Positions 35,501-44,259 of a stretch of 64,000 nucleotides of DNA are shown one piece after another (position 1 is the stretch's first letter; each line of letters opens with the position of its first letter). The translations under genes were made by a program, and so were the position numbers. Source of the stretch: Plutella xylostella. Taxonomy: Eukaryota; Arthropoda; Insecta; Lepidoptera; Plutellidae. Where the stretch lies: positions 2,859,501 to 2,923,500 of the forward strand of contig NC_063984.1 in assembly GCF_932276165.1 (NCBI RefSeq). Direction: 5' to 3'. Below the pieces are notes generated by a model. The model made no database searches, had not been told where the DNA came from, and worked only from the letters and a program-made list of their open reading frames with translations.

Positions 35501-36526
35501 GCTGCGTGCCGGCAGCTGCGGCCCGCGCCGCCCGCCGCGCCGCTGCACTCCTGGGCGTGGCCCGCCGAGCCCTGGAGCCGGCTACACCTCGACTTCCTCG
35601 GTCCATTCAGTAATCAATACTACCTTATTTTAATAGACGCGCATTCAAAATGGATAGAGGCAGAGAAAGTAAACACGACATCAGCTGTTGTTGTTTGTGA
35701 TTGTCTCAGGCGTCATTTTGCGAGGTTCGGGCTGCCAAAGCGTCTGGTGAGCGATAATGGACCACCCTTCTCTTCCGCTGCCTTTGCGGAATATTTGAAG
35801 AGCAACGGAATAGAACACACTTTGGTGCCGCCTTATCACCCGTCGAGTAACGGAGCCGCGGAGAATGCCGTGAGAACGATTAAGCGCGTTCTTAAAAAGG
35901 CTGAATTAGAAAAGGAAGATTCGAACAAAGCGCTGAGTAGGTTTCTGTTTATGTACCGGAATACCGAGCAGAGTACCACGGGGCGCGAGCCGGCGGTGGC
36001 CCTGCTGGGGCGACGCCTGCGGGGGCGCCTGGACCTGCTGCGGCCCGACGCGGCCGAGCGCGTGCGGGGGCGCCAGCTGCAGCTGGAGGCGCGCGCCGCC
36101 GCGCCGCTGCGCGTGGTGCAGGGCGGCCAGCCCGTGCTGCTGCGGGACTACTCCACCACCGGAGACAAGTGGGCGGAGGGAGTCGTCGCGGAGCGACTGG
36201 GGCCGGTGTCCTATTCGGTCAAATCTAATGACGGCCATATGCATAAAAGGCATATTGACCAAATAATAGCGCGAAAGCCGCGTCATTCGCTTAGCCAAGT
36301 CACGATTGGTCAGTCAGATGACGTGAACTTGAAGGTAACTTCACCTAATGTCACGTTTGGGTGTGACAAAGACGAGTCGTTTGATAGTGCGGAGGGGGGC
36401 TCGGGCCCCGCCTCGCCGCGAGCCGCGCCGCCGTCCCCCGACAGTCCCGCGACTGTAGACAACACTCGCCCGCACAGGGAAGCTGACATCACATGCCGCG
36501 ATAAACTTAGAAAAGTTAAATATTAG
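32555..36526 (+). CDS. Gag-pol polyprotein of the mag-like element
   Basis: A single open frame, at least 1304 residues without a usable ATG before the internal ones. Domain order, numbered from 32612: capsid-like helical region (1-130); a basic Gly/Ala/Arg-rich linker; two CCHC zinc knuckles (CARCGKSGHTDGKC near 187 and CDGCGERGHIKSVC); aspartic protease with DTGS at about 281; reverse transcriptase with FADD at about 559-562; RNase H (SVDSSAYGLGAVLTQ, near 705); integrase with an HHCC finger and a D-D-E core (Asp in LHLDFLGPF near 992, Asp in VSDNG near 1047, Glu in the HPSSNGAAEN region); then a Ser/Pro-rich tail. No frameshift separates gag and pol. Strongly GC-rich blocks alternate with AT-rich ones. 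The upstream stop at codon 16 would block normal gag initiation. Confidence 0.92.
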   Translation, partial: DTYIRRVKQFITLNNIADTLQVATLVTVVGAECYELMCDLCSPDTPESKTFDALVTLVKDHLEPDRSEIAERHIFRQRTQRPGESIREYLQSLKHLAKTCNFVDKLEENLRDQFVSGLNNEDMRSRIFAEKNVDYKRAVELAQALEAAERHAGVACAAGAGAGAASRARDPREAHEDDGLHRLGTRAAGGGGSRGASRAAPRPQRPCARCGKSGHTDGKCRFKYYNCDGCGERGHIKSVCKSAKSDNSAIKSSKNQFFIDGSDTDDEGCNFYNLVVNSEGDGPYYATVTVENKVCKFEIDTGSKLSVMSKKYYDSNFSNIPIEKRQLSLKSYTGDIIDTLGFIVVNVCYGDKQVKLNLFVIENGGPPLMGRTWIKQLKLAIVECHSLTVEDSMAVSLRNEFPDVFAEGLGTFKSEFKLYLKDESSPVFIKSRPMPLALRQPVERELDRLQREDVIYKVERSDYGTPIVPVIKSNGSIRICGDYKVTINPLLKDYHYPLPRIEDLFATLGGGEQYTKLDLSKAFQQCLLHEDSQAMTAITTHVGTFVYKRVPFGIKCIPENFQKIMEETLNGLPSTAVFADDICVTGKDRETHLTNLRAVLQRLKENGLRINFKKCKFFKDSVTYLGYKIDKFGLHTDAKKIEAIVAAPPPTNVTQLKSFMGLVNFYSKFCVNMSDILKPMYDLLKKNSKWKWTSDCDTAFNKIKKVLSSSPVLAHYDPSLELILSVDSSAYGLGAVLTQRARDGSERPLCCASRTLNAAELNYSQIDKEALAIVFGVSKHHQYLYGRNFTLRSDHRPLRYIFGKNKGLPVTAASRLQRYAVKLAAYNFNIEFVTSAKNCFADALSRLPLELTKQQPRGEDQHVSYQNFAQECFPISFKDIKTETSKDATLSKIYGFIMYGWPTNKDYDDIEKKYYSRRDSLHIDQGCIVWGYRIVVPGSLRNLILKEIHDGHPGIVRMKQIARNYVWWDNIDQDIEEVARECAACRQLRPAPPAAPLHSWAWPAEPWSRLHLDFLGPFSNQYYLILIDAHSKWIEAEKVNTTSAVVVCDCLRRHFARFGLPKRLVSDNGPPFSSAAFAEYLKSNGIEHTLVPPYHPSSNGAAENAVRTIKRVLKKAELEKEDSNKALSRFLFMYRNTEQSTTGREPAVALLGRRLRGRLDLLRPDAAERVRGRQLQLEARAAAPLRVVQGGQPVLLRDYSTTGDKWAEGVVAERLGPVSYSVKSNDGHMHKRHIDQIIARKPRHSLSQVTIGQSDDVNLKVTSPNVTFGCDKDESFDSAEGGSGPASPRAAPPSPDSPATVDNTRPHREADITCRDKLRKVKY

Positions 36527-36860
36527 AATGCCTACTTACAAATAATAATACTAGATGTATATAATATACTTATGTAGGTATATACTAAAATGCCTACCTA
36601 TTACTGTTCATTTACAATTTAATAATAATACTTGTACTTACCTTTAAGAAAAATACAACTTGTTTAGTGATGTTAAAATACTGTGGTTAATTACCTACCT
36701 ACACTGTTGTATATGCTTAACTATAATGTATACCTATATCGTATACCGACTTATGTATTGCAAAGTTAATTAAGAAACAATATGTTCATCAACTTTAGAC
36801 TTTGGTAAATTAGTTTTAGTGTTTGCTTGATTAGTAAATAGATCACTATGCATTGATTTT

Positions 36861-36872
36861 GGAAGGGAAAAG
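36861..36872 (+). other. Polypurine tract
   Basis: GGAAGGGAAAAG directly before the right LTR, the expected primer for plus-strand synthesis. Confidence 0.9.
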
Positions 36873-36975
36873 TGTTGTGTATGATAGTAAGATCTTTGAC
36901 CACCGGCCGCTAAGCGGCGGTAGGTAAATAAACCAGTTCACGTTTAGCCGTTGTTTCATTGACACGTACATATCA
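36873..36975 (+). repeat. Right LTR of the mag-like element
   Basis: Identical to 32347-32449. Followed by the target duplication ATTTC at 36976-36980. Confidence 0.95.
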
Positions 36976-38643
36976 ATTTCAAAATGTCAATATACAGAAG
37001 GACAATTCTTATCTAGTGTATTTTTGGTACCAAAACCAAACGGTAAATATCGGTTTATTTTAAATCTAAAGAATTTAAATAAATACATTAATACAGAACA
37101 TTTTAAAATTGAAGATTTACGTACAGCGCTAAAATTAATCACAAGAAACTGTTTTATGACAAAAATTGATTTAAAGGATGCATATTATTTTATAAATATA
37201 CATCGTGATTTTAGAAAGTATTTAAGATTTCAATTTGAAGAAGAATTATACGAATTCAATGTATTACCGTTTGGTTTAAGTACCGCGCCTTACATATTTA
37301 CTAAAATAATGAAACCTATAGTCCGAATACTCCGTTCGGCTGCACTCTTATCTATCAATTATTTAGATGACTATTGTTTAATGGGTCAAACTTATGAGGA
37401 ATGTTTGAATAATACAAAACAAACCTTTAAACTTTTAACGTCTCTCGGATTTATAATAAATAAGGAGAAAAGTTGTATGATACCTAGCAAGATATGTACT
37501 TTCTTAGGTTTTGTTTTAGATTCTGAAAAGTTCCAGATCACGTTACCTATTGAAAAAATTGATCGCGTTAAATTCGAAATTACGCAATATTTTTCTATTC
37601 ATAGATGCAAAATACGTGATTTCGCAAGATTAGTTGGTTTATTAGTTTCTATATGCCCAGCTGTAGAGTACGGTTGGCTATATACGAAACTTTTTGAACG
37701 TATTAAATATTTAAACTTAAATTCTGATGATAATTACGATAAGTACATGAATTTACCCGCGACAATACAACCTCACTTACAATGGTGGTATAATGCAATA
37801 CAGAATCCTGTCAGCAGGATTAGAGAGGATAAACATGATCTGGAAATCTTCTCAGATGCCTCAAATACAGGGTGGGGTGCTGCATGTGGGGGTGAGACGG
37901 CCAGCGGGTTGTGGAGTGCCCAAGATCTAACTCACCATATTAATTATCTGGAAATTCTAGCCGCTTTTATTGGTTTAAAAGTGTTTGCCAAAGATCTTAA
38001 TAACTGCCAAATTTTACTACGTGTTGACAACACGACGGCTATGTCATATATTAACCGAATGGGCGGCGTACAGTATCCACACCTAACAGACATAGCGACA
38101 CAATTATGGCAATGGTGTGAGCTTCGTAAAATATATGTAATAGCCTCATACATAAAATCTAAAGACAACATAACTGCTGATGCAGAATCTAGACGCATTC
38201 ACCCAGACATTGAATGGGAGTTAGCAGATTGGGCATTCCAGGAAATTGTATCAACCTATGGTGAACCACAAATAGACATTTTTGCTAGCCGAATAAATAA
38301 AAAATGCCCAACTTTTATCTCTTGGCACAGAGATCCCGATGCAATGGCTATCAATGCCTTTACAATTTCTTGGACTGGTTTAAAGTTTTACGCATTCCCT
38401 CCCTTCACCATTATTCTAAGAATGCTCAGAAAGATCATATCAGATAAAGCTAGGGGTGTTGTGGTAGTGCCCTTCTGGCCCACGCAGCCGTGGTACCCAC
38501 TTTTTAAAAGCCTTTTACTAACAGAACCAATTGTGTTTACTGTGAATAATCAAAATCCTATTATTTCTTTTCATTCTAGCAAAGGCAATATACACAACAA
38601 CATTACCCTGGTGGCAGGACTCTTATGCGGACGGCGTGGTTGA
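36976..38643 (+). pseudogene. DIRS RT/RNase H/methyltransferase-like ORF, 3' part
   Basis: Continues the RT frame interrupted at 32346. The RT core has FLVPKPNGKYRFILNLKNLN, LPFGLSTAPYIFTK and the catalytic YLDD box at 37360-37371. The RNase H domain follows (FSDASNTGWGAACGG, LRVDNTTAMSYINRMGG). The C-terminal part, with QIDIFASRINKKCPTFISW and an aromatic/Pro-rich block KFYAFPP, matches the methyltransferase-like domain that distinguishes DIRS polyproteins. The frame stops at TGA 38641-38643 and overlaps the recombinase start by 19 bp, as often in this group. No stop is seen in this part; only the upstream mag insertion breaks the gene. Confidence 0.9.
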
Positions 38644-39614
38644 GAAGGAGTGTTCCCCCTTCTGCTATAAATGTCATGATGTCATCGTTGTCTGAAAATT
38701 CATTCAGACAATACGATGTTTACTTAAAACGCTGGTTTCACTTTTGTAACGAAAATAATTATGATTTATATAATGTTTCGGTCCCTCAGATCATATACTT
38801 CCTCAATAATCTTTTTGACGCGGGTGCTACCTATGGAACTCTAAATTCCTGTAGGTCTGCAATTGCTCTTTTAATGGGAAATAATATAGGAGAAGATGAA
38901 AGAGTTAAGAGGTTTTTTAAGGGAGTATTCAGATTACGACCATCCTTACCAAAGTATTCCGTAACTTGGGATGCTTCGATTGTAATCAGCCACTTACGGC
39001 AGCTATACCCAAATGATATGATCTCCTTAGAAAATATTTCTAAAAAACTTGTCACGCTTCTTGCTTTGTTGACAGCACACCGTGTCCAGACACTATCTAA
39101 AATTAACATAAAAAATATTGAAAAATTTGCAACTAAAGTAACAATTAAGATACCAGATTTTTTGAAAACCACACGCCATGGTTCTCTACAACCAATATTG
39201 GTCCTGCCTTTTTTCGAGGAACAACCTGAAATATGTCCTGTAAAAACTTTATTAACATATCTAGAAAAGACAGATGCTCTAAGAAATAATAATGAATACC
39301 TCTTCATAAGTTTTAGACCTCCGCATAAAGCTGTAAGCTCTCAGACCTTAAGTCGTTGGGTGAAAGAAACAATGAATGACAGCGGAATTGATGTAAATAT
39401 ATTCACAGCTCACAGTACAAGGCACGCTGCCACATCAGCGGCCCATAGATTAGGTATTAATTTAGATCAAATTAGGAAAACTGCGGGCTGGAGTGGTAGT
39501 TCTAATACATTCTATCGGTTCTATAATAGAACCATAAGTTATGTAAATCCAGAAAACTGTAATGATTCTTTTGCTAGAGCTATTGTTAATGAAACATCAA
39601 ATCAAGGTGATTAA
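38625..39614 (+). CDS. DIRS tyrosine recombinase
   Basis: 329 residues, lambda-integrase fold. The enzyme is expected to insert circular element DNA by strand exchange. An N-terminal core-binding region (NSFRQYDVYLKRWFHFC) is followed by the catalytic domain. The R-H-R-Y set is complete: Arg153 (TAHRVQTL), His263 and Arg266 (HSTRHAATSAAHRLG), Trp289 (GWSGSSNTF) and the likely nucleophile Tyr300 (FYRFYNR; Tyr297 is the alternative). The ATG at 38625 lies inside the end of the RT frame in a different phase, so translation is likely coupled or separate. The gene is intact, and the terminal sites it would recognise (the ATTAAT junctions) are also intact. Confidence 0.93.
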   Translation: MRTAWLRRSVPPSAINVMMSSLSENSFRQYDVYLKRWFHFCNENNYDLYNVSVPQIIYFLNNLFDAGATYGTLNSCRSAIALLMGNNIGEDERVKRFFKGVFRLRPSLPKYSVTWDASIVISHLRQLYPNDMISLENISKKLVTLLALLTAHRVQTLSKINIKNIEKFATKVTIKIPDFLKTTRHGSLQPILVLPFFEEQPEICPVKTLLTYLEKTDALRNNNEYLFISFRPPHKAVSSQTLSRWVKETMNDSGIDVNIFTAHSTRHAATSAAHRLGINLDQIRKTAGWSGSSNTFYRFYNRTISYVNPENCNDSFARAIVNETSNQGD

Positions 39615-39720
39615 TTTATGTTACCTAAATGCTACCTAATGTAATAAACTGTAACCTTAGATGATTATCAGTAAATAAATATTCACATAAATCAAAATAT
39701 TTCACTCTATCTCTGAAAGT

Positions 39721-39842
39721 CTACAAGTGTTATAATTTTGTAATCCCTTCGGACGAGGCCCGAGTATAATTAATGATTAAACGAACTTACCTGTACGTGA
39801 AGTTCTATCATAATTATGCGAGGGCCTCGTCCGAAGGGATTA
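39721..39842 (+). repeat. Internal complementary region of the DIRS element
   Basis: 122 bp made of two parts that overlap in ATTAAT (39769-39774). 39721-39774 is the exact reverse complement of the left terminus 30421-30474; 39769-39842 is the exact reverse complement of the right terminus 40056-40129. This is the sequence expected of a circular junction and is thought to template closure during DIRS replication. It fixes both element ends to the base. Confidence 0.93.
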
Positions 39843-39934
39843 GCAACCCACCCGTCCCGTTTTTTCTTACAAGAAAAGTCATCCCATGGTGTGGTGAAAT
39901 ATTTTATGTAGGTTCATATGCTTACTCTAAACTA

Positions 39935-40076
39935 AATGACACGACCGGGTAGGAGGCGGAGCTTGGTGACGTCAGTTTTTTTTTTTAACTCTTACCCTCA
40001 AATAAAGTGTGTGAAGTGGTGAACCGCTAGCGGTACTACAAGTGTTATAATTTTGTAATCCCTTCGGACGAGGCCC
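39935..40076 (-). repeat. Right inverted terminal repeat of the DIRS element
   Basis: 142 bp, reverse complement of 30434-30574 with one extra T in the homopolymer. Contains TGACGTCA (39967-39974). The unique right tail of the element (40077-40129) follows. Confidence 0.95.
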
Positions 40077-40129
40077 TCGCATAATTATGATAGAACTTCA
40101 CGTACAGGTAAGTTCGTTTAATCATTAAT

Positions 40130-40630
40130 AAATGTATCTTGACAAACATCACGCTCGCTGTATCAAAAACGAACAATTAGGAAAACTCATTACAGCTCCG
40201 AAATGTGGCTGCACCACGCTCATCGGACGTCATTTAATTAAGTCCCTGGTAATTGGGAATGCCAGCCTTTGATGATTTCGCTAATAACCGCTGAGGGGAA
40301 CATATTGGAAACTCGATATGAAATGTTTAATTATGACCAATCCGGAGCCCCCGCTGTAAACCGAGCGACACAGCCGTCCCCTTTGAGTCCCGTCGGTGTT
40401 TCATTTAAAATATAGTATTGCGTTTTTATTGCGTGTACAGACCGACAAATAGCCGACTCGTCATGATGGAGGGGCGCTTTGATACTGTCTCTGCGCTTGT
40501 ATGAATTTTCAATTAGTTTTTGATCAGCCTCCCAATAATCGGGTACTTGTGGAAATGGAATTTTGGTATTGATGAACGTGAGTATGATTAAAGGTATTGG
40601 TTGAAATAGTAATACCATTGGGCGATATTA
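40130..40630. other. No gene seen
   Basis: Sequence outside the DIRS element. The minus-strand open frame of 95 codons (40331-40618) has no recognisable domain. Confidence 0.45.
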
Positions 40631-40753
40631 TTTTATTTTATTTATTTATTTTATTCAGGAAACAAACAGTCACTTACTAATAATTTAACAAACATTTTTG
40701 TAAATAGACCTGGAGTTCCATAAAAAGATACACTAATATTATATTAATTCACA
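40631..40753 (-). mobile_element. LINE 3'-end fragment
   Basis: On the minus strand it ends CTGAATAAAATAAATAAATA with an A/T tail, as expected of a 5'-truncated LINE 3' end. The upstream limit is masked by the hAT insertion next to it. Confidence 0.45.
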
Positions 40754-40761
40754 CTAGGTAC

Positions 40762-41400
40762 TAGTGTTGCCACGAATAGTGAATTGGCCGAATACCGAAT
40801 ACCGAATATTCGGTGACGCTGCCGGCCGAAGCGCCGAATATTCGGCCGCCGAATATTCGGCGCTACAACCTGTTTTTTTGGTTCCTGGAACTGCTTTGAA
40901 GAAGTCGCTACAGATTATATGAGAAATGCTAATTATTAGGAGGCAGAATGCTGTGGCAAACGAGTTGAATTTTTATTTGATAATAGTTCGCCTAGATCGG
41001 ATGTCCGATCCTTACAAGTGGTGGTCAGCAAACAAAAAACAATACCCGAACCTTTTGAAATTTGCAATAACTTATCTTTTTTCACCTGGAAGTAGCGTTT
41101 ATAGTGAGAGGTTATTTTCTGAGGATGGTTACAATGAAAAGCGCAATCGTGGACTACCAAATGCTGAAATGCTCGTTTTTATCCAGCACAACTTACTACT
41201 GATTAATTTTAAGTATTAAAATGTTGTGATTTGGAAATAAATACACAATTTTGATTAAAATAACAAGTCATTTTTTACATGATTTACTATTCGGTATTCG
41301 GCCCGAATAGTACGCACTATTCGGCCGAATACCGAATACTGAAAAAACCGGCCGAATAGGCCGAATACCGAATAGTTGCCGAATATTCGTGGCATCTCTA
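40762..41400 (+). mobile_element. hAT transposon, deletion derivative
   Basis: 639 bp flanked by a perfect 8-bp duplication CTAGGTAC (40754-40761, 41401-41408), the length typical of hAT elements. The terminal inverted repeats are TAGTGTTGCCACGAATA and TAGAGATGCCACGAATA. Both ends carry many CCGAATA/TATTCGG subterminal motifs, in both orientations, probable transposase-binding sites. The interior is reduced to the 3' end of the transposase gene. Confidence 0.93.
40926..41219 (+). pseudogene. hAT transposase C-terminal dimerisation domain remnant
   Basis: Encodes a recognisable hATC domain: DPYKWWSANKKQYPNL, then SSVYSERLFSEDGYNEKRNR and AEMLVFIQHNLLL. The W-W/YP and SERLFS motifs correspond to the dimerisation region at the end of hAT transposases. 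The zinc finger and catalytic DDE parts are missing, so it cannot transpose on its own. The open frame of about 97 codons is still intact with a natural stop at 41217-41219; it may be a random survivor or, less likely, a retained peptide that could bind full transposase. Confidence 0.88.
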
Positions 41401-41419
41401 CTAGGTACATAGCTACGTT

Positions 41420-41890
41420 TACACTTAAAGAATAATAATAAAGTTTAGTTTAGTTTAAGGTTAACAATATTTTTTGTAAATATAGGTAGCTATATTATAA
41501 TAATATATAGGTATTATGTTTAACGAAACTTATCACATTTTTTTAAATCTTTCTAAAACTTCTTTTTTGTATTGGCTTAAGGATAAATCAAAAATGTCAA
41601 CATCAGTGAGGTGCTTGTTGTAACTATCTGCAGTTCGTCTAAAAAAAGTATTTTTTGCATAATTAGTGCTGCAACAGCTTGAAAAAAAGATAAATTTTGT
41701 ACGAGAAGCGATTCGTGGTACTTTAAATTCTACTTTGTTTAGTAATGGAATTGAATCTACATGGTTGTTTATTAATTTATATAAGAAAATTGAATCTAAG
41801 TAAGATCGTCTGATTTCAAGGGAAATTATATTGTGTCGCTCAGCTGAGATTTTGTGGTCTTGAAACCAGTTACCTAATCGGTAGTCTAAT
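41420..41890 (-). pseudogene. LINE reverse transcriptase C-terminal fragment
   Basis: On the minus strand an open stretch reads DHKISAERHNIISLEIRRSY, LFLYKLINNHVDS and VPRIASRTKFIFF, ending KKEVLERFKKM and stop (TGA, complement of 41533-41535). This matches the region after the RT domain in Jockey/RTE-type LINE proteins (RR..YLD..FLYK..N). Downstream on the minus strand is a 3' UTR with an AAACTAAACT repeat and TTATTATT tail (41425-41460). The copy is 5'-truncated around 41890. Confidence 0.75.
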
Positions 41891-44259
41891 GATTTTAAAA
41901 TTAAAACCTATGTATGCGGTCCAAATAAAAAAAGCGTTTCAAGAACCAATAGCAAACCTACTAAAAAATAAATAATTAAACTTGTAATTCGCAAACCCTT
42001 TCTTAGAACACCTAATTGCAAAACAAAAACTTTGACGAAATACAATATGACCGCGCGCCGAGACGGGCGCTTTCAGAGAAGCCACTGAAACTGTAATTTC
42101 AGGGACTTTCCAAAACAAAGTTTCATCGCTCAGATGACTCCAGTTCTCCGAAGACGAGACAAAGGCGACGCCAAACCGCAGGTGCTTCCTTACTGTCATA
42201 TTTGTACAATAGAGGAATTTCTACAAATTATTCCCGCCTCAGACTTTGTAAGATTTGCTAGAGGCTACAGCCCAGCCATTCAACAGACATTCAACCCTGT
42301 AGCTCTACAAATAGAAGTGGGTTTTGAGTGCGTTGATCTTGGCCGGGCTCCCAGGTGCTGCCAGGCAGCCAGACGGCTCTAAAGTTGACGACACACCAGG
42401 TATTTACAGCTAAATATCAAAGTCTAGGAATTCTTGATGCATGCGCGTCGTCGGTATGCTTTGCGAGTTTACCTACTACTGAAGACTTGAGTTCTAAATT
42501 ATAATTAACTATGTATGATGATTCACAATGATAACAACAATAACATAATATTTATAGTCAGTCTAGATTCACATATTGAAACTTTCTTCAGCTTACAGCG
42601 AACATATTATTGAAGTAAAGTACCCATACTTACCTACTGCAGCTACTTTAAATTTAAATTCTACCTTACCAAATCAAAAAGTTTCCACACGCCACAATTC
42701 ATAGAGAACACACACACAACTTAAATTTAAACCTCTTTCCTCCGAAAATTCAAATAAACCGCGACGCTAGCACCTGAAGTAACTGAAAAGTTTCAGGGGC
42801 TGCCAACCCGAGGCCGGCGGGCGCTCTCTGAACAACTTGGAGGTGAAGCGAACTGCTAATGTACTCGCGTTCTACACACACTTGTGACAAGGATTTTAAC
42901 ATTTTATACACTTACATACAGCCCTGTGACACGCCGCTTGAAATATGGAAGTACAAGCCGACTATATTTGAGCATTAAGGGTCTGCAATAGGGAATCGAG
43001 GGTTGGCATTGTCATAGAATTATGTAGTAAATGATGCTCTACAGCCTTGAAAAAAATCACACAGGTAGTTGAAGAGTCTAGCTAGGTGCTGAATCATTCG
43101 AATTTAAGTAAATGATTATGGATAACTGTAAATTAATTTCAGAATGTCAAGAAAAACCAGTCAATCACACTCCCGTATTGTAACAACTGTGTCGTAATTA
43201 TAAAGAATTTTCATATGATTTTTATCATATTATAAAGTTAAAGGCTTGGACTAGGCGCTAAATACCTTGTTTTTTAATAAACACACACTTATTTTGTGTA
43301 AATTAATCCCCAACTTGAGAAATTTTTTTCCCTCAAATCTTCATACAAATATCTATGGCGGCTTTCTGTGTTATAAAATCATAAACACAAGTGACGTTTG
43401 ACTCAGTTGGCCGCTGGCCTCCAAAGAAGGGTCACGTCGGTTTAGGCAGCACTGACAGCTCGCGATCTTATCGTGTACAGATACAAAATCACTGCACATT
43501 GGTTGTCATTGCACTTTTTCAACTTTTATGACACCAACATAATTTGATTTGAAATTGAGGAAGCATAATTCTTCCAGTATATTCAATACATTAAATTAAA
43601 TTAGATAGTGTGCAATATTCTCGTGATATTACAGTCTCGTAAAGGTCTGATGAGGAGCAGGAATAAAGCGAATGGATCTAAGTGATGACAATACGCACGA
43701 ACATTAGGTTAGGGATCAAAAATACAGTCTCTTGGTGCTGGTTGAGGTATGGTCTCGTGAGGATCTGATGAGGGCAGTAACACGGTGGTGGCTCAATTTT
43801 ATTTCAAAGATGTTAATAGCTAAAAGCATCGAGTTTGGGCTATTAAGTATGTTTTTCAGAGAGAGAGAAAGAGATTTTGTTTTTCCTCTGGATGTGTTAG
43901 GTTTACTGGGTTTACTAAGTTCATTCTGTTAATGGCATCAAGTTGTTATGTGTTCATAAGTAATAATTATTTATTAACAAAATGCTATTGATTCTCCACG
44001 AAAATGTAAAAATAAAAATAAAATAAATTCGTACGTAACGTAAAATTGTCAATGACGGAATTTCTTCTATAGACAGTAGCCACAAAAAAAACAAACGATA
44101 GATGGCGTGATTTGAAGATAAAGATACATTTTTTCGACACATAGACAGCAACAACAAAAGAAATACAGATTTAAAGAAAAGAAACACATACTTATACAAA
44201 ACAACAAAGAAAAAAAAAGGATACACATCAAAATAACTGGAAAAAATATAAGCCCCAAT
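41891..44259. other. No gene seen
   Basis: No supported gene. 42041-42385 is more GC-rich, with an 82-codon open frame (42134-42382) of no recognisable family. The rest is AT-rich non-coding sequence. Confidence 0.45.

Larger units (their letters stand above)
32347..36975 (+). mobile_element. mag-like Ty3/Gypsy LTR retrotransposon nested in the DIRS RT gene
   Basis: 4629 bp, bounded by two identical 103-bp LTRs (TG...CA) and a 5-bp duplication ATTTC. It contains a primer-binding site at 32451-32460, a single gag-pol frame, a polypurine tract GGAAGGGAAAAG (36861-36872) and no envelope gene. Very short LTRs and a total length near 4.6 kb are features of the mag lineage, first described from silkworm. 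Identical LTRs mean very recent insertion. The coding frame has one early stop (32552-32554). Confidence 0.95.
30421..40129 (+). mobile_element. DIRS-type tyrosine-recombinase retrotransposon carrying a nested mag-like element
   Basis: DIRS elements replicate through RNA and are thought to integrate a circular DNA by a tyrosine recombinase, so they lack integrase and target duplications. Here the order is: left inverted repeat, spliced gag, RT/RNase H with methyltransferase-like tail, tyrosine recombinase, internal complementary region, right inverted repeat. The ends are defined by the internal region, which joins exact reverse complements of both termini through ATTAAT; ATTAAT is also present once at each end (30421-30426 and 40124-40129). 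The span is 9709 bp, about 5.1 kb without the nested insertion at 32347-36975. The arms and internal region are essentially identical to each other, so the element is young. It cannot be autonomous as it stands: the RT is split and gag has an internal stop. Confidence 0.93.

Noticed and set aside
35906..36298. A 130-codon minus-strand frame
   Set aside because: Antisense shadow of the GC-rich integrase C-terminal coding region.
38831..39307. A 158-codon minus-strand gene
   Set aside because: Antisense to the tyrosine recombinase, with no recognisable domain.
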